From IMG/VR virus record IMGVR_UViG_3300037189_015081, positions 52,682-116,681 of that record: a stretch of DNA of 64,000 bases. One strand, 5' to 3'. Of the stretch, positions 34,982 through 45,400 are shown piece after piece (positions within the stretch are counted from its first letter, which is position 1; the number at the start of each line of letters is the position of its first letter). The notes beneath the pieces are model-generated. The model searched no databases. It saw only the letters and a program-made list of their open reading frames with translations, and was not told where the DNA came from. The translations under genes and the position numbers were made by a program. This DNA comes from a virus.

Positions 34982-37900
34982 ATGAGTTCCTGAACGCGCT
35001 GATCACGAAGATCGATGGCGAGCCAGTTAAGTCTACGGTCAAGCCACACGATTCTGCCTCGCTGCGTAAGGCTATTGCTGAGCTTGCCGCGTCAGAGAAC
35101 ACCCTGGTGCCCGCTGAGCGCCGCGTTACCGCGCGTGATATTGAAACCGTTGCTGCGCGTTCATTGACCGCGACGGCTGGTATGGAGCGCCAGGTTAGGT
35201 TCTTCCGCGCGTACCGTGACGTTGCCGCATTTGTGTCAATGGCGATCCACGGCAAGGTTCGCGAAGGTGACGTGCGTAACCGTGATCTTCTCCCGGTTGG
35301 TCACCCGTTGTCTGAGCGTCGTCACGCCATGACCGCCTCCGCCCACGCCACCGCGTACGCGCGCTGGGTCGCGGCTGATCCGCGTATCGCTGAGTCCGCG
35401 CGCGAGCTTGTTACCTCGGCGTATCTTGCCCCGGTGTCGTCAATTGAGTACACACACGCGACGACGCGTTTGCGCGCGATGACGGCTGGAGCTGTTCCTC
35501 AGGATGTTCTTCTTGCCTTGTCCGAGACGGTTTTACCGATCATCGCGGTTGGTAACCCGTTTACAGGAAATAACTCGAGTCTTGCCCGTTCTCTTCGCGC
35601 GCGCATGCAGCACCGCGATCGCCACGGCCAGTTTGCCTTCGAGGGCGGAGGTATCCAGTTCTTCCTGAAGTCGCCAAAGGGTGTCACATCGGTGACTGGT
35701 CGTTTTGCTGGTAACTCGTCAACGAGCAACGCGTTTATCGTCGAGGTGCACAATGACCCCGTGTTGAAGAACGGCTTGTATGCTGTTCCAGCGGCGGATT
35801 CCGAGGCAACAAAGGCGTATCTGCCTTTACCTGGTGGTGCTGAGAACCAGGCGACATATGTGACACCTCCAAGCGGTGTAAAGGTTGCTGAGCTTGGTGA
35901 TCTTACACCAATGCAGGCTCCGGATGGCTGGACGCTTATTCATGAGAAGAAACCCGGCGAATCTGGCCCTGACCGAGTGTATAAGACGGAGGACGGGTAC
36001 AGCGTTGCTGTTTTTGACGCCGGTGCGAACAAGGACGAGGTCAACGGCTTTATTAAGGACGGAGCCAATCCGTACTTTAAGAGTGTAACAAACACTAAGT
36101 ACAAGAAGGCGGAACCTGACGCGGCAAGTGTCTGGTACAAGCCATTTGATCAAAACGCCGTGCAGGTACCTCAGGCAGCGGCTGGCAAATGGTCTTCGGA
36201 CGAACCGTTCTACTTTACCTTCCGCGACGCGACGGATCACACGGATAAGCAGTGGGTCGGATTGTCGCAGTCCTGGGCAGACGTGAACGACCTGGTCCAG
36301 GCTGATCAGCCTAAGTTTGAAAAAGCGTATGGCGACATTGTCTCTGGTAAGGAAAGTGCCGCTCAGAAAAAGATCGAGCAGGACAAGCTTGACGCTGAAA
36401 ACGCGAAGAAAAAAGAGGCAACAACCGCTGAAGTACTCGCACACAATGACGCGGCACGCGCGCAGATTGCTGCCAATCTCGCTGACGGTAAGGACGCCGT
36501 AGGAAATGATCTTCCTGGCGGTTGGACGCCTGTCGCAAATGACGCGGTGTTGAACCCGACCCCTAGTCAAACATGGACTAAGCCGGACGGGTCGCAAGGG
36601 GCGTACTTCCTTGAATCGGCAAAGATCGACCCGTCAAAGGCGTACTCGTACGAGTACACCAGCAATGGCGTAAAGTTCACTGTCACTAACAATGAGGACG
36701 GGTCGCTGCAGATCAACGGTGCGGACGCGCCTGACTGGAACGCGGCAATAAAGATGGCAAGCGAGGCTGCTGCTGGTAAAAAGGCCGCGGACATCTACGA
36801 GGCAAAGAAGGCTGTTGCCAGCTTTGATCCAAATGGCGATATCGCCGCCGCGATTGACGCTGGAGCGTCGCCATCAGAGATCAACGCGATGCTCGATGAA
36901 AGTCCGGAATATAAGCAGTTCCTGACGGGTCTTCACGGCGCCGAAATGGCAGATTTCCCTAATGCCGGGGACAAGGCGCTGATCGAGCAGAGCAAGCAAC
37001 TGGGAGCCGCGATCCAGGCTCTCGGCACCCACGACACTGCACCGGGGCTTGATCCTGCATACGCCGACTACTCCGACGAGCAACTGCTAAAGGCGCTCAA
37101 TGCTCGAATTGCTGAGGGTACGTCAAGCGACAACCTAAAGAAGATCGAAAATCTTACCAATGAACTGAAGGCCCGCGGCGTAGAGAACATTCCTTCGCTC
37201 CAAACGGACGAGGAAAAGGCACAGGCAAAGGCTGAAGCCAAGGCGGCGGCGCAGGCAGGCGAGCCAGCGTGGAACATTCCTGACGGCGCATTCAAGCTCG
37301 TTCACCCAGAGGACTATCAACCCGAGGGGCGCATTGACGAGGTTGCCAGTGACTACACTGATGACCCGAAGGTTCTTGCCAATAAGTTTAATGCAGCCGA
37401 GCTAAAGGACGCCCTCGCCGAGGCTGTTCTCGGTGTCAACGATAGTTTCATCGAGGACATCATTAATTCTCCTGTAGACGAGAACATTGACGAAGAGGCT
37501 GCACCGCAGAAGGGTAAGCCTGGTCCTAAGAAGAAGAAACCAGAAACCCCCGTCGAGGGGTCCGGTTTCGGTAAACTAGCGTTTAAGGGTGGAGACGAGT
37601 TTGTCCCAGCAGACGCACTGTACAACGCGCTCATTGAGCAGGGTGTCGATGCACAGATGTACCTGGCTGAACTGTACGACTACAACACTGGTGAAAATAA
37701 GAACGTCAGCATTCTTGACGCATTCCGCAACAATAAGCCCGAAGAGGTCAAGGCCGCCGAGCCAAAGGCCGTAATTGACAACTTTGATCAGGGTGTTCCT
37801 CCTGCAGAGGATGTCGTGGCTAACCCCGATGCAGCGGCGAGGGTGGCTAATCTTTCGCCGGCCGCAGTTGCCCAGCTCGAGGAACTTTCAAAGCAGCCGG

Positions 37901-40900
37901 ACTCTAATCCACATATCAATGAGATCGCTGACTACGTTAAGAGCATCGAGGACAACAATGCGCCAATAAACCACTTTATTGGTATTATTGACAAGTTTGC
38001 CCCGTGGGCTATTGATGGTACGCCAGAGCAAAAGGACGCCTTCCGCGCTCTGTGGGGTGTCATGCTTTCACTTGACGGTGGATACGGTAGCCAAGAGAAT
38101 TACCAGGGCAGCGACTTCTACATGACACTGCATGACGCGATCATGAAGTACCAGGGTAGTAGCCCGACTAGTGCGGAGTTTAGAAAGCTTCTTGCAGAGC
38201 TCGGGTCATTCGCGGACTGGAAGAAAGATAAGACTGCCATCGCGAATGGTAGCGTCGATGCTGCCAATAGCGACGGTATTGCCGCTCTCTCGTACCGACT
38301 TATGGCGCAGCTGAGTTCTCCAAACACCACCGATCTGTATCGCGGGATCCAAGCAAATGTTGGATCCGATAAGCTTGCCGCTTATACTGGTGAAGGAAAC
38401 ATTCTGTCCTTTGACCCTCGCTCATTTAGCACCGGTAGAAACACCGCCGCTAGTTTTGCTGGCGTTTTCGGTAATAGTGGCGAACTGGCTGCGGTTATTT
38501 TCCATATTCCTACAGGTGACGGTGTCTCTGTAGGTGTTAGCGACATTTCTCCGTACCAGGAGGAGGGCGAGCAGCTCGCCTGGGGAAACTATAAGGTTGT
38601 CAGTGTAAAGAAGACGATGAATGGCGATAAGCCAATCTACGAGGTTACACTTGGCAAGGTTGACGAAAACGCCGCTGTTCTTAACGGGCAGTCAAGTGAC
38701 TACTCGAAGCTTTTGACGCCAAATGAGGACGTCAGTCTTCCAGAGTTCGCGTACACACCCAACCCTGAACCGTACACGCCGCAGGGTATCAATGTCGACG
38801 GTGTGCCTGCTGGTGTAACCGATAATCCTGCCGATATCGCTAAGCAGTTCGACGTGACCGAGCTCGAGCATGCCTTTGAGTCTGGTATCATCGATGGTAG
38901 CGGAAAGGCGATCCTGGAGTTCCCCGCCGATGGCGGATACATGGCCGTTGTCGATGTCGAGGCAATTCGCGACGCTCTGCAGATTCACGGCGTTGATACT
39001 AATGAGATCTTGAAGAGTATCTCAAGTGACGAACTAATGGCTGACACCGCGCAGAGCCCCGTGAGTGCCCCTGAGAACAAGGAAGCCGTCACAGCTCCTG
39101 GAGTTGTTGACGTTTCTGGCTGGACAAAGATCGGCAACCAGGCTGGTTCTAACCCGGGAGGGTTCTACCAGGACGAGAATGGCAATAAGTACTACGTCAA
39201 GTATCCTTTGACTGATCTTCACGGCGAGAACGAGGCGCTTGCCTCGGAGCTGTACAAGCTCGCTGGCGTAGATTCTGCACAGCAGCTTATTGGTCGTGAC
39301 GGGCAGGGAAATCTTGTCACCGTGTCGCCGCTTATTCCAGACGCGAAGGCTGACATGGCTGATCGTTTGAAGAACCCGGACTACAAGAAGAAACTTCAGG
39401 ACGGTTTTGCCATTGACGCATGGCTCGCGAACTGGGACGTCGCTGGTCTAGGGTTTGACAATGTTGTCACTGACGCCAATGGTGATCCTGTTCGCGTTGA
39501 CCCCGGTGGGGCTCTTCTGTTCCGCGCTATGGGTAACCCCAAGGGCGGTGCATTTGGCGATACCGTCCCTGAGCTCGATTCACTGCGTGACCCGAATAAA
39601 AACTCGAAGTCAGCCGCGGTGTTTGGTGACATGACCACCGAGCAGCAGATCGACTCTGCCCGCAAGTTGCTTGATATCACCCCGGATCAGATCGATCAGC
39701 TTGTTGACTCCATGATCACGGATCCTGCCGCCCGCGACAAGCTCAAGTCGACTCTAAAGGCGCGTCGTGATTATATTCTGGATCGCTATGGCCTAAACGG
39801 TAACGCGCCTGAAGCGGCACCGAGCGCGCCTGAGACAAGCGTACCCGAGACTCCTGCCGGTGAGGTAAAGCGTATCACGTCCGATGGTGCAGAGATTTCG
39901 ATCGGCATGCAGGTTGGTCACAAGAAGTCTGGCGAAACTGGAACCATTGTCAAGTACGACAAGGGTAACCCCAAGTACGTGTACGTACAGTACCCTGACG
40001 GCACAATAAAGAACACGTCAACAAACCAACTCGTATCCAAGAACAGCGGAGGTGGTGGTGGTAACGGCGGAACAGAGACCCCGTCTGCTCCTGAGACGCC
40101 ATCAGTTGGTGAACCAAACGCTGTCGAGACGCTGGCTAACCCAACCTCGACGCCTGATCTGCAGAAAACCCAAGGCGAGGAAGCGCTGACTCCTCCTCCT
40201 GGAGCGATGACGATCAAGGACAGTACCGGCGGGGACGTTTGGGCTGGTCTTGAGGTTACCGATAAGAACGGTGCAACTGCAACAGTCGTAAGGGTCAATA
40301 AGGACAACTACGCAGAGGTTCAGTTCCCTGACGGTAAAAAGGCTTGGCGCTCTGGTAAGACTCTTACAGCCACAGGAAACCAGGGCAAGGCTGCTATCAC
40401 GCCAGCAAAAATTAAAACAGGAAAAGTAACGCCGGCTGGAACAGCGCCAGTTGTTGTTCAGGAGCAGCTCGACTGGAACACGCCTCAGATTGATGGAACG
40501 CCCTCACTTGGTACTATTCTTTCCGATGTTGTAAATGGCACGGGTCCAAATCGCGGCATGGCCGGTGCATCCGCCGCTGTCGACAGTGACTCGATCGAGG
40601 ACCTAGATGTTCGCGTCATGCACGTCAAGGATGTAAATGGCACCGACGGCGTTCGTCTAAAGTTCAAGCTCACCGCGTGGGCTGGAAACAACAAGGTCAA
40701 GGAGCTTTTGAAGATGTCGGACGCGGAACTTGCCGCGGCCGGTGTCCAAAAGTTCAATGGAATTAAGATTGAAAAGATCATGGTAGACGCCAATGGCGTC
40801 GGCCGCGTCGTGCCCAATGAGTACGGATTCCAGGACTACGCGGGACAGGCGTTTAAGATCACGACACCCGACGGGATCACGATTACGCTGTATCGTGCAA

Positions 40901-41817
40901 ACACCACCTCGGGATCAGCGATAAGTAGCGGATCGCCAAAGGCGTTCCACAACCTGGTGCAGATCCAGGCTCCAGCCGGGGCGACACAGGAGCAGATCGC
41001 AGACGCGATCCACCGGGCTGGTGTTGTCGACACGCGACCGGCAACTCCTGCGGACGCAAGAATTCTTATCGAGAATCGTCTAATGAGCATCTTTGACTCA
41101 AAGGTAGACGCCACGAAGAACCTGTCTGGCGCAGAGCGCGAGGCAAGCCTGAAGCGAATTGCTGACAAGTACGGTATCACACCGGACGACGTCGTCATGG
41201 CAACCGGCGCAGCTGGTCGCATCGAGACGCGCCTGAGCCCCGAAGGAGCGCAAAAGATTGTCCAGGCAACTGGAAACCCGACGGCGATTCAGCACAATGT
41301 TACTGTTCCGTTCTTTGGTAGCAACATTTCCGATGAAGAAAAGGCGCAGAAGCTGGCCGAGTGGATCGCAAATCTATTAGCTACTCCTCAAGGTGGTCTT
41401 CTGTCTACGACAGTTCGCTGGACTGAGGGAGTCGGTGGAAGTGGAATGTCAAGTCAGAAGGACGTAACCACTGGCGGAGCTGACTACGTGTTCACCAAGC
41501 CAGTCAAGCACATCTGGGACAAGGTTGGTTATGGCGTAGTTGTCTACTTCGATCCAGCCAAGTTGTATGAGCGCCTAGACTTCTACGCCAACTACAGTGA
41601 CAACTTCGGTAAGCGCCATTCCTCGCAGGACATTCTAAAGGCCGCGAATGTTGGAGCGTATGAGTTGATGTTTAAGAACCGCGTGTCCTTTGACGCGGCA
41701 ACAAAGATTCTTGTTCCAAGTCAGGATATTCGCACCAGAATTATTACTATTCTTCGTCAGAGGGGGATCACCGAGATCGGTGGTATGCCTCTTGAGCAAG
41801 CAATTATCGCAGGTTAG
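34978..41817 (+). CDS. Giant head protein with ADP-ribosyltransferase and kinase-like domains
   Basis: 2279 residues. The N-terminal 250 include RMQHRDRHGQFAFEGGG, typical of actinophage head proteins. After charged coiled regions comes an ART domain: LYRGI (Arg1122), SFSTGR (Ser1149-Thr1152) and EGE (Glu1196/Glu1198), the R-S-E triad of VIP2/C3-like toxins. Residues about 1380-1570 look like a PI-kinase/HipA-like fold: YYVKYP (Lys1408), LANWDVAGLGFDN (Asn1485-Asn1495), VRVDPGGALLFRA (Asp1508). Two KOW-like units follow near 1642 and 1757. Repeated modules (DNPADIAKQFDVTELEHAF type) flank the ART. It is probably injected with the DNA. Confidence 0.85.
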   Translation: MNEFLNALITKIDGEPVKSTVKPHDSASLRKAIAELAASENTLVPAERRVTARDIETVAARSLTATAGMERQVRFFRAYRDVAAFVSMAIHGKVREGDVRNRDLLPVGHPLSERRHAMTASAHATAYARWVAADPRIAESARELVTSAYLAPVSSIEYTHATTRLRAMTAGAVPQDVLLALSETVLPIIAVGNPFTGNNSSLARSLRARMQHRDRHGQFAFEGGGIQFFLKSPKGVTSVTGRFAGNSSTSNAFIVEVHNDPVLKNGLYAVPAADSEATKAYLPLPGGAENQATYVTPPSGVKVAELGDLTPMQAPDGWTLIHEKKPGESGPDRVYKTEDGYSVAVFDAGANKDEVNGFIKDGANPYFKSVTNTKYKKAEPDAASVWYKPFDQNAVQVPQAAAGKWSSDEPFYFTFRDATDHTDKQWVGLSQSWADVNDLVQADQPKFEKAYGDIVSGKESAAQKKIEQDKLDAENAKKKEATTAEVLAHNDAARAQIAANLADGKDAVGNDLPGGWTPVANDAVLNPTPSQTWTKPDGSQGAYFLESAKIDPSKAYSYEYTSNGVKFTVTNNEDGSLQINGADAPDWNAAIKMASEAAAGKKAADIYEAKKAVASFDPNGDIAAAIDAGASPSEINAMLDESPEYKQFLTGLHGAEMADFPNAGDKALIEQSKQLGAAIQALGTHDTAPGLDPAYADYSDEQLLKALNARIAEGTSSDNLKKIENLTNELKARGVENIPSLQTDEEKAQAKAEAKAAAQAGEPAWNIPDGAFKLVHPEDYQPEGRIDEVASDYTDDPKVLANKFNAAELKDALAEAVLGVNDSFIEDIINSPVDENIDEEAAPQKGKPGPKKKKPETPVEGSGFGKLAFKGGDEFVPADALYNALIEQGVDAQMYLAELYDYNTGENKNVSILDAFRNNKPEEVKAAEPKAVIDNFDQGVPPAEDVVANPDAAARVANLSPAAVAQLEELSKQPDSNPHINEIADYVKSIEDNNAPINHFIGIIDKFAPWAIDGTPEQKDAFRALWGVMLSLDGGYGSQENYQGSDFYMTLHDAIMKYQGSSPTSAEFRKLLAELGSFADWKKDKTAIANGSVDAANSDGIAALSYRLMAQLSSPNTTDLYRGIQANVGSDKLAAYTGEGNILSFDPRSFSTGRNTAASFAGVFGNSGELAAVIFHIPTGDGVSVGVSDISPYQEEGEQLAWGNYKVVSVKKTMNGDKPIYEVTLGKVDENAAVLNGQSSDYSKLLTPNEDVSLPEFAYTPNPEPYTPQGINVDGVPAGVTDNPADIAKQFDVTELEHAFESGIIDGSGKAILEFPADGGYMAVVDVEAIRDALQIHGVDTNEILKSISSDELMADTAQSPVSAPENKEAVTAPGVVDVSGWTKIGNQAGSNPGGFYQDENGNKYYVKYPLTDLHGENEALASELYKLAGVDSAQQLIGRDGQGNLVTVSPLIPDAKADMADRLKNPDYKKKLQDGFAIDAWLANWDVAGLGFDNVVTDANGDPVRVDPGGALLFRAMGNPKGGAFGDTVPELDSLRDPNKNSKSAAVFGDMTTEQQIDSARKLLDITPDQIDQLVDSMITDPAARDKLKSTLKARRDYILDRYGLNGNAPEAAPSAPETSVPETPAGEVKRITSDGAEISIGMQVGHKKSGETGTIVKYDKGNPKYVYVQYPDGTIKNTSTNQLVSKNSGGGGGNGGTETPSAPETPSVGEPNAVETLANPTSTPDLQKTQGEEALTPPPGAMTIKDSTGGDVWAGLEVTDKNGATATVVRVNKDNYAEVQFPDGKKAWRSGKTLTATGNQGKAAITPAKIKTGKVTPAGTAPVVVQEQLDWNTPQIDGTPSLGTILSDVVNGTGPNRGMAGASAAVDSDSIEDLDVRVMHVKDVNGTDGVRLKFKLTAWAGNNKVKELLKMSDAELAAAGVQKFNGIKIEKIMVDANGVGRVVPNEYGFQDYAGQAFKITTPDGITITLYRANTTSGSAISSGSPKAFHNLVQIQAPAGATQEQIADAIHRAGVVDTRPATPADARILIENRLMSIFDSKVDATKNLSGAEREASLKRIADKYGITPDDVVMATGAAGRIETRLSPEGAQKIVQATGNPTAIQHNVTVPFFGSNISDEEKAQKLAEWIANLLATPQGGLLSTTVRWTEGVGGSGMSSQKDVTTGGADYVFTKPVKHIWDKVGYGVVVYFDPAKLYERLDFYANYSDNFGKRHSSQDILKAANVGAYELMFKNRVSFDAATKILVPSQDIRTRIITILRQRGITEIGGMPLEQAIIAG

Positions 41818-41828
41818 GAAAAGACACA

Positions 41829-42497
41829 ATGGCTGACAATCGCAAATTGACCCTGGTTCCAGTAGACAATCGTCTCACGGATGGCTTCGTCCAGGGACCC
41901 TGTGTGTTCGTAACCGAGGATGACGAAGGAAATGTCGCGTATGTTCCGATCTATGCGGTTACTCTTGAGATCATTGACGGGCAGTACCATGTCGGCGCCG
42001 CTGAGGTTTCTGGAACACGTTACTACCCGATCGACAAGGTCTCGGACGTGAAAATCAGTGACGCTCGCGGGACACTAACCTTCTCGAGCTACGGTAATAT
42101 CTATAAGGTACGTGCGTTCCAAGAGTCAGACGGTTCCTGGGCCTCACGGTTTGGCGCTGTTGTGCCTGTAGAATCATTAGAGGAGCGATACATGGCCGAG
42201 GTCGAGAACGCGTTTTCTCCCAACGCGCCGGCGGATGATGAAAATCTTTACGCCGCTATTGACGAGAACACCAATGAGGTAAAGTACCTCGTGTACTCCT
42301 GCGCAAGCGGTCTTTACATTCGCTCAAATGGCGGATGGTTTGCTCTCCCGTCAGATGACGAATCCCTGGACAATCTCATTGTTGACGAGATGGACCCCAA
42401 GGTTATTAAGATTTTTGACCTCGCCGAGGCGGAAAACGAAACACTCATGTCGGACGACGTGCAGAAGTACGCGGTCGCATTTCGGAATGGACAGTAA
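41829..42497 (+). CDS. Head-region hypothetical protein, 222 aa
   Basis: Strand-rich protein (KLTLVPVDNRLTDGFVQGPC; GNVAYVPIYAVTLEIIDGQY; RGTLTFSSYGNIYKVRAF) with a second, similar sheet-rich half. Its stop overlaps the ATG of the protease gene (TAATG). Probably a small head accessory or decoration protein; no family recognised. Confidence 0.8.
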   Translation: MADNRKLTLVPVDNRLTDGFVQGPCVFVTEDDEGNVAYVPIYAVTLEIIDGQYHVGAAEVSGTRYYPIDKVSDVKISDARGTLTFSSYGNIYKVRAFQESDGSWASRFGAVVPVESLEERYMAEVENAFSPNAPADDENLYAAIDENTNEVKYLVYSCASGLYIRSNGGWFALPSDDESLDNLIVDEMDPKVIKIFDLAEAENETLMSDDVQKYAVAFRNGQ

Positions 42498-45400
42498 TGG
42501 CTGAGTTTCTTGGATCGCAGGGTTCATATGTTCTATTTAGCAATGGAGCAAATGGCGCAATCGTCGATACCGCGCTGAACATCGTTGTAGAGACAGGCGA
42601 CGCTCGTACTATTTTTTCTGCTGGAGAGTGGAGTCTGTCTCCTGTAGAAGTAAGTCAAGCTGCCCGCGATCTCGCCGATGCGGCCATGTCGTCGCTTGAC
42701 ATCCGCGTAATCACTGCTTCTGGTCGCATGTACACGATCCCTAAGGGTGTACAGGCCGAGGCACAGCGCGCACTTGACTGGCACAAGGAATTTAATCGCG
42801 GCGGAACCCCTGTAGGTCTAGGCATGGCACGCACTCTTGCCGAGGGCGGACAGATTGGTATCGAGCGTGTTCGTCACATCGCGAAGTATTTTCCACGTCA
42901 CGAAGTTGACAAGAAGGCGACAGGTTACCAGCCTGGAGAGGACGGGTTCCCTTCAGCTGGCCGTATCGCCTGGGCTCTTTGGGGCGGGGACGCCGGGTGG
43001 CGCTGGGCTAGCGTAATCGTTGATCGCGAAAATAAGAAGGCCGTGACAGCTGATGGACTCGGCTATGAGCCGTCACCAGCAGTAGACTTTGACTATGACG
43101 CTGATCTTGACGCATTCCACGCGGCTAATGAGCTCGATGAAGGTGTTGGACCAGAGTTCATCGCCCGTGTGCGCATGGACGGTTCAGGTATCGACCGTCT
43201 GTACCGCGTTGACATCGACGGTCAGGTTTACGTATGGGACGACCTTTCCTGGGACGATCTCGGGCACGTCAATGGCGACATCTATACCTATGACCGTGCG
43301 CTCGACGACCCGTACGACATGGTCGAAAAGGACTACGTCATTATTGACCCGGCATCGGCCGTTGTTATCTCCGCGTATATGCAGCAGAATCCGTATGACT
43401 ACGTTTCTATTGACCAAATCGACTCCGTAGAGGCTCAGATGGTCGCTGATGCCCTGGCCGAGATCGACTGGGAGCTTATTGACCGCGCCATTGTCTCGGC
43501 TGGTGCGCCTGTCGCCGATCCTTCAGCGACTGACGGCCAGTATACGCCAGAGGAGCGCGCAGCTAACGCCTCGAAGCAGGTTCGCGACGCTGGAGGCAAG
43601 TTTGCCGCCGCTGGTAACCGTGTAACCGTTGGCGGTGACTCGAGTAGGACCGGTGAGGTTACCCAGGTAAACCAGAGCGACGGCTCGGTTGTTGTCAAAA
43701 TGGACGCAGGCGGATCGGTGACTGTTCCAGCGAACACTACCCGCCAGATTAACGCTGAAGCCATTGGCACCGAGTCGCTCGGGACAACCGCCCCGAGCGC
43801 AACAGCCACCGCACCTGCTGGTCAGCCCGTTGACCGCGGACAGGTTCTCGACACCTCTGGTATTCTTGGAGAACCACGCGTACCGATCAATCAGCCAAAC
43901 GCTCGTATCCCTGGAACGCTCCCTGCCATGACCGCGGCTGACCTTAAGCAGGTCATGTACAACTATCCTGCCTGGGTGAAGTCGCAGCGTGACCAGTTTG
44001 CTCCGCAGAAGCAGATGGCACCAGTCGAGGTGCAGTCTAAGGGAAGCCTCGACGTTGGAGCACCGGCAAAGGCGCTGGAAAAATCATCTGGTAAGCAGAT
44101 CATTCTTGATGCGTACAACCACCCGCTGATTCAGAACTGGCTGCACGGTCGGGACAAGCAGACCGGAACCCCTAACGCGCTATGGTATCACCCGGTAACC
44201 GCTGATGCGTCACCGCAGGGTGAAACCGTTGTCCCGGGTGCGACCCCGGAACCGGCACCTTCAACCGACGCGGCATCGGTTTCCGCTGAACCAATGACCC
44301 CGGAAACATCCGATGTTCAGCCACTGTACTTCGCGGTTGTTTCACCAGATGATCCTCGCGCGGTTCTTGACCTTGTCGCCATTGTTCCAGCAAGCGCCAC
44401 ATCCAATCTTCCTACAGCGTACAAGCGTGTTAAGGGAGACTGGCAACAGGACGAGGGAATTCTTGGAGATCTAAACTCTGCAACACCTCCGCCTGTCGTT
44501 CCTCTTGACACTGACACGTTGAACAGCGTTCTTCAGCAGATCGACGGTCTTGCGCCTATTGCTGCTGGTGGAACACTTCTATCCCACGCGCTCATGGTTC
44601 TATGGAACAGTGATATTGAGACCATTATCGCCGCTGGCGGCCTGGACCGCAACCGTGGTAACGCAGAACGCCTGCGTCGCTACTGGGTACACGGAGAGGG
44701 TGCCGCAAAGATTCGCTGGGGTAAGGGTGGAGACTGGAAGCGCTGCGTGCGCTATCTGTCGAAGTATCTGGGTGTTCGCGCAAAGGGCTACTGCCAGTTG
44801 CGGCACAAGGAGGCACTTGGCTTTTACACCTCTACCCACCGTAAGATGCTCAACAAGGCTAAGGGTCGTAACAACTCGATTATCGAGGAGTTTAGCGGCG
44901 GAACTGGAATCGCTGAGCCAGTGTACGAAGTTCCAGTACCTGAAGAGTACAAGGACGTCCCTGACATTGATCTTAAGATGGATGTCGACGCCATGCACGC
45001 GGAGCACGACGATCTGTACGATGAGTCGTGGCAACCCGACGAGGAAATTGCTGCCGCAATGGACGAGTTGTCCAAGTGCAGTGACGAGGACTACCTTGTT
45101 CTTATTGCCGCTGGCGGCCTGGACCGCAACCGTGGTAATGCTGAAAAGCTTCGCCGTTACTGGACCATTGGTAAGGGCGGGGCGAAGATTCGCTGGAACA
45201 CTAAGGGCGACTGGACACGTTGTGTTCGTCACCTTGAAAAGTACCTTGGTCCTCGCGCCAAGGGTTACTGCGCACTGCGACACCACGAGATGACTGGAAT
45301 GTGGACAGGCGATCGTGCCCACGCCGCATTGTACGGTCGAAAAGGTCGTCGAAACAACATGTTTAGTTCAGATGTTCTTGTCTCGACCGATGAGATGATC

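Noticed and set aside
44550-45293. Alternative-frame proteins over the duplicated protease module
   Set aside because: Both strands stay open because of the duplication and base composition; the zero-frame domain content is clear.
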